64,000 nucleotides of DNA from Paracoccaceae bacterium (GTDB lineage Bacteria > Pseudomonadota > Alphaproteobacteria > Rhodobacterales > Rhodobacteraceae): positions 1 to 64,000 of the forward strand of contig CP075370.1 in the NCBI GenBank assembly GCA_019454225.1. The letters run 5' to 3'. Of this stretch, positions 63,146 to 64,000 are shown one piece after another. Position 1 is the first letter of the stretch. Every line of letters starts with the position of its first letter. The translations under genes were made by a program, and so were the position numbers. The notes below the pieces were generated by a model that worked only from the letters and a program-made list of their open reading frames with translations, was not told where the DNA came from and made no database searches.

Positions 63146-64000
63146 ATGACAAGGGTCGTGGTGATCGGGGCGGGGCAGGCGGCGGCGGCGCTGGCTGCAA
63201 GGCTGCGCAGCCTGGGCCATGCCGGCCCGATCACTCTGATCGGCGACGAACCGTCCCCGCCCTATCAGCGCCCGCCGCTGTCCAAGGCCTTCCTGATGGG
63301 CGAGATCGCCGAGGATCGGCTGTATCTGCGCCCGCTGGAGTTCTATGCGCAGGCCGACATCCTGCTGCGGACCGGCACGCGCGCCACCGCCATCGACCGG
63401 GTTGCGCGGGTGGTCGACACCACCGGCGGCCCGGTGCCCTATGACGTGCTCGTGCTGGCCACCGGGGCGGTGCCGCGCCGCCTGGCGGGCGCCATCGGGG
63501 GCGAGCTGCCCGGCGTCTTCACCCTGCGCGGCATCGCGGATGTCGAGGCGATGCGCCCGGCCTTCCGGCGCGGCGCGCGGCTTCTGGTGGTCGGTGGCGG
63601 GTACATCGGGCTCGAGGCGGCCGCGGTGGCGCGCAAGCTCGGGCTCGAGGTCACGCTGATCGAACTGGCGGACCGCATCCTGAAACGGGTGGCAGCGCCC
63701 GAAACCTCGGCCTGGTTCCGCGACCTGCACCGCGGGCACGGCGTCACGATCATGGAGGGCCAGGGTCTTGCGCGGCTTCGGGGCGCCGACCGGGTGCGCG
63801 GCGCCATCCTGCCCGACGGACGCGACATCGCGGCGGACCTGGTGATCGCGGGCGTGGGCGTGACACCCGCAACCGACCTTGCCGAGGCGGCGGGCCTGCG
63901 GATCTCGAACGGAATCGCGACCGATGCGCTTGGCCGGACCAGCGAACCCGACATCTGGGCGGCGGGCGACTGCGCCTCGTTCCCGGGTCCGGATGGCAGG
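63146..64000 (+). CDS. Ferredoxin/rubredoxin reductase-like FAD protein (cut by right edge)
   Basis: About 285 codons of a pyridine-nucleotide-disulfide-type reductase. It has an N-terminal FAD motif VVVIGAGQAAAALAARL, the QRPPLSKAFLMG motif, the NAD-binding motif LLVVGGGYIGLEAAAVARKL and the terminal IWAAGDCASFPG FAD segment. The C-terminal reductase domain is outside the window. Such enzymes pass electrons from NAD(P)H to ferredoxin for P450s or dioxygenases; the partner is not visible. Confidence 0.92.
   Translation, partial: MTRVVVIGAGQAAAALAARLRSLGHAGPITLIGDEPSPPYQRPPLSKAFLMGEIAEDRLYLRPLEFYAQADILLRTGTRATAIDRVARVVDTTGGPVPYDVLVLATGAVPRRLAGAIGGELPGVFTLRGIADVEAMRPAFRRGARLLVVGGGYIGLEAAAVARKLGLEVTLIELADRILKRVAAPETSAWFRDLHRGHGVTIMEGQGLARLRGADRVRGAILPDGRDIAADLVIAGVGVTPATDLAEAAGLRISNGIATDALGRTSEPDIWAAGDCASFPGPDGR

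Noticed and set aside
1-64000. CRISPR arrays, rRNA, tRNA and prophage genes
   Set aside because: No regularly spaced repeats, T-loop signatures, rRNA cores or phage structural genes were recognised anywhere in the window.

Overview
The window is GC-rich, densely coding chromosome of an alphaproteobacterium. It most resembles a member of the Rhodobacteraceae (Rhodobacter, Gemmobacter or Tabrizicola type). The evidence is the FlaF/FlbT flagellin regulators, a DUF1217 flagellar gene, Rhodobacter-type porins, an rpsT-dnaA neighbourhood and several DUF families typical of that group. No genus can be fixed from sequence reading alone. No rRNA, tRNA, CRISPR or prophage was recognised.

Region 1 (1-1029) is the 5' part of an IS110-family insertion sequence whose transposase runs off the left edge. 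It abuts a flagellar locus. The roughly 230 bp upstream of the transposase are structured and sit where IS110 elements encode their bridge RNA.

Region 2 (1030-21131) is a compact flagellar cluster in five blocks of alternating strand. The first block (+) is an AMIN-like/helical-repeat protein, a lytic transglycosylase, flhA, fliR, flhB and a FliJ-sized protein. The second (-) is flgB-flgC-fliE-fliQ-flgF-flgG-flgA-flgH-fliL. The third (+) is fliI. The fourth (-) is flgJ-like, flgN-like, flagellin, flaF, flbT and DUF1217. The fifth (+) is fliK and flgD. Together they supply the export gate, export ATPase, rod, L-ring, hook-length control, hook cap and flagellin control. Hook, MS-ring, C-ring, P-ring and stator genes (flgE, fliF, fliG, fliM, flgI, motAB) are absent and must lie elsewhere.

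Region 3 (21134-33188) is housekeeping: ubiB-ubiE, mutM, a crotonase, rpsT with a structured leader, and dnaA. dnaN does not follow dnaA. These are followed by ftsK and its aminotransferase partner, and a SGNH hydrolase. Region 4 (33303-46329) holds a thioredoxin-TPR co-chaperone, a Lon-N protein, a Trm112-like protein, a UbiH-family hydroxylase, an amidase, an amylosucrase-like GH13 enzyme, an L,D-transpeptidase overlapping ribA, an orphan OmpR-type regulator with a possible sRNA behind it, xthA, a YggS protein and two tandem porins.

Region 5 (46621-64000) begins with a DUF3576-leuS-lptE-holA-msrC run. It continues with homocysteine methyltransferase and RluA genes, an FMN/4Fe-4S/FAD oxidoreductase, a TIGR03862 flavoprotein, and NAD-salvage genes pncB and pncA flanking a hybrid histidine kinase. 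It ends with trhO, a peroxiredoxin and a ferredoxin-reductase-like gene cut by the right edge. The most unusual signals are a 74-bp dispersed hairpin repeat seen twice (after dnaA and after xthA), the IS110 left end with a possibly mutated start codon, the rpsT leader hairpins and the pncB-kinase-pncA arrangement.
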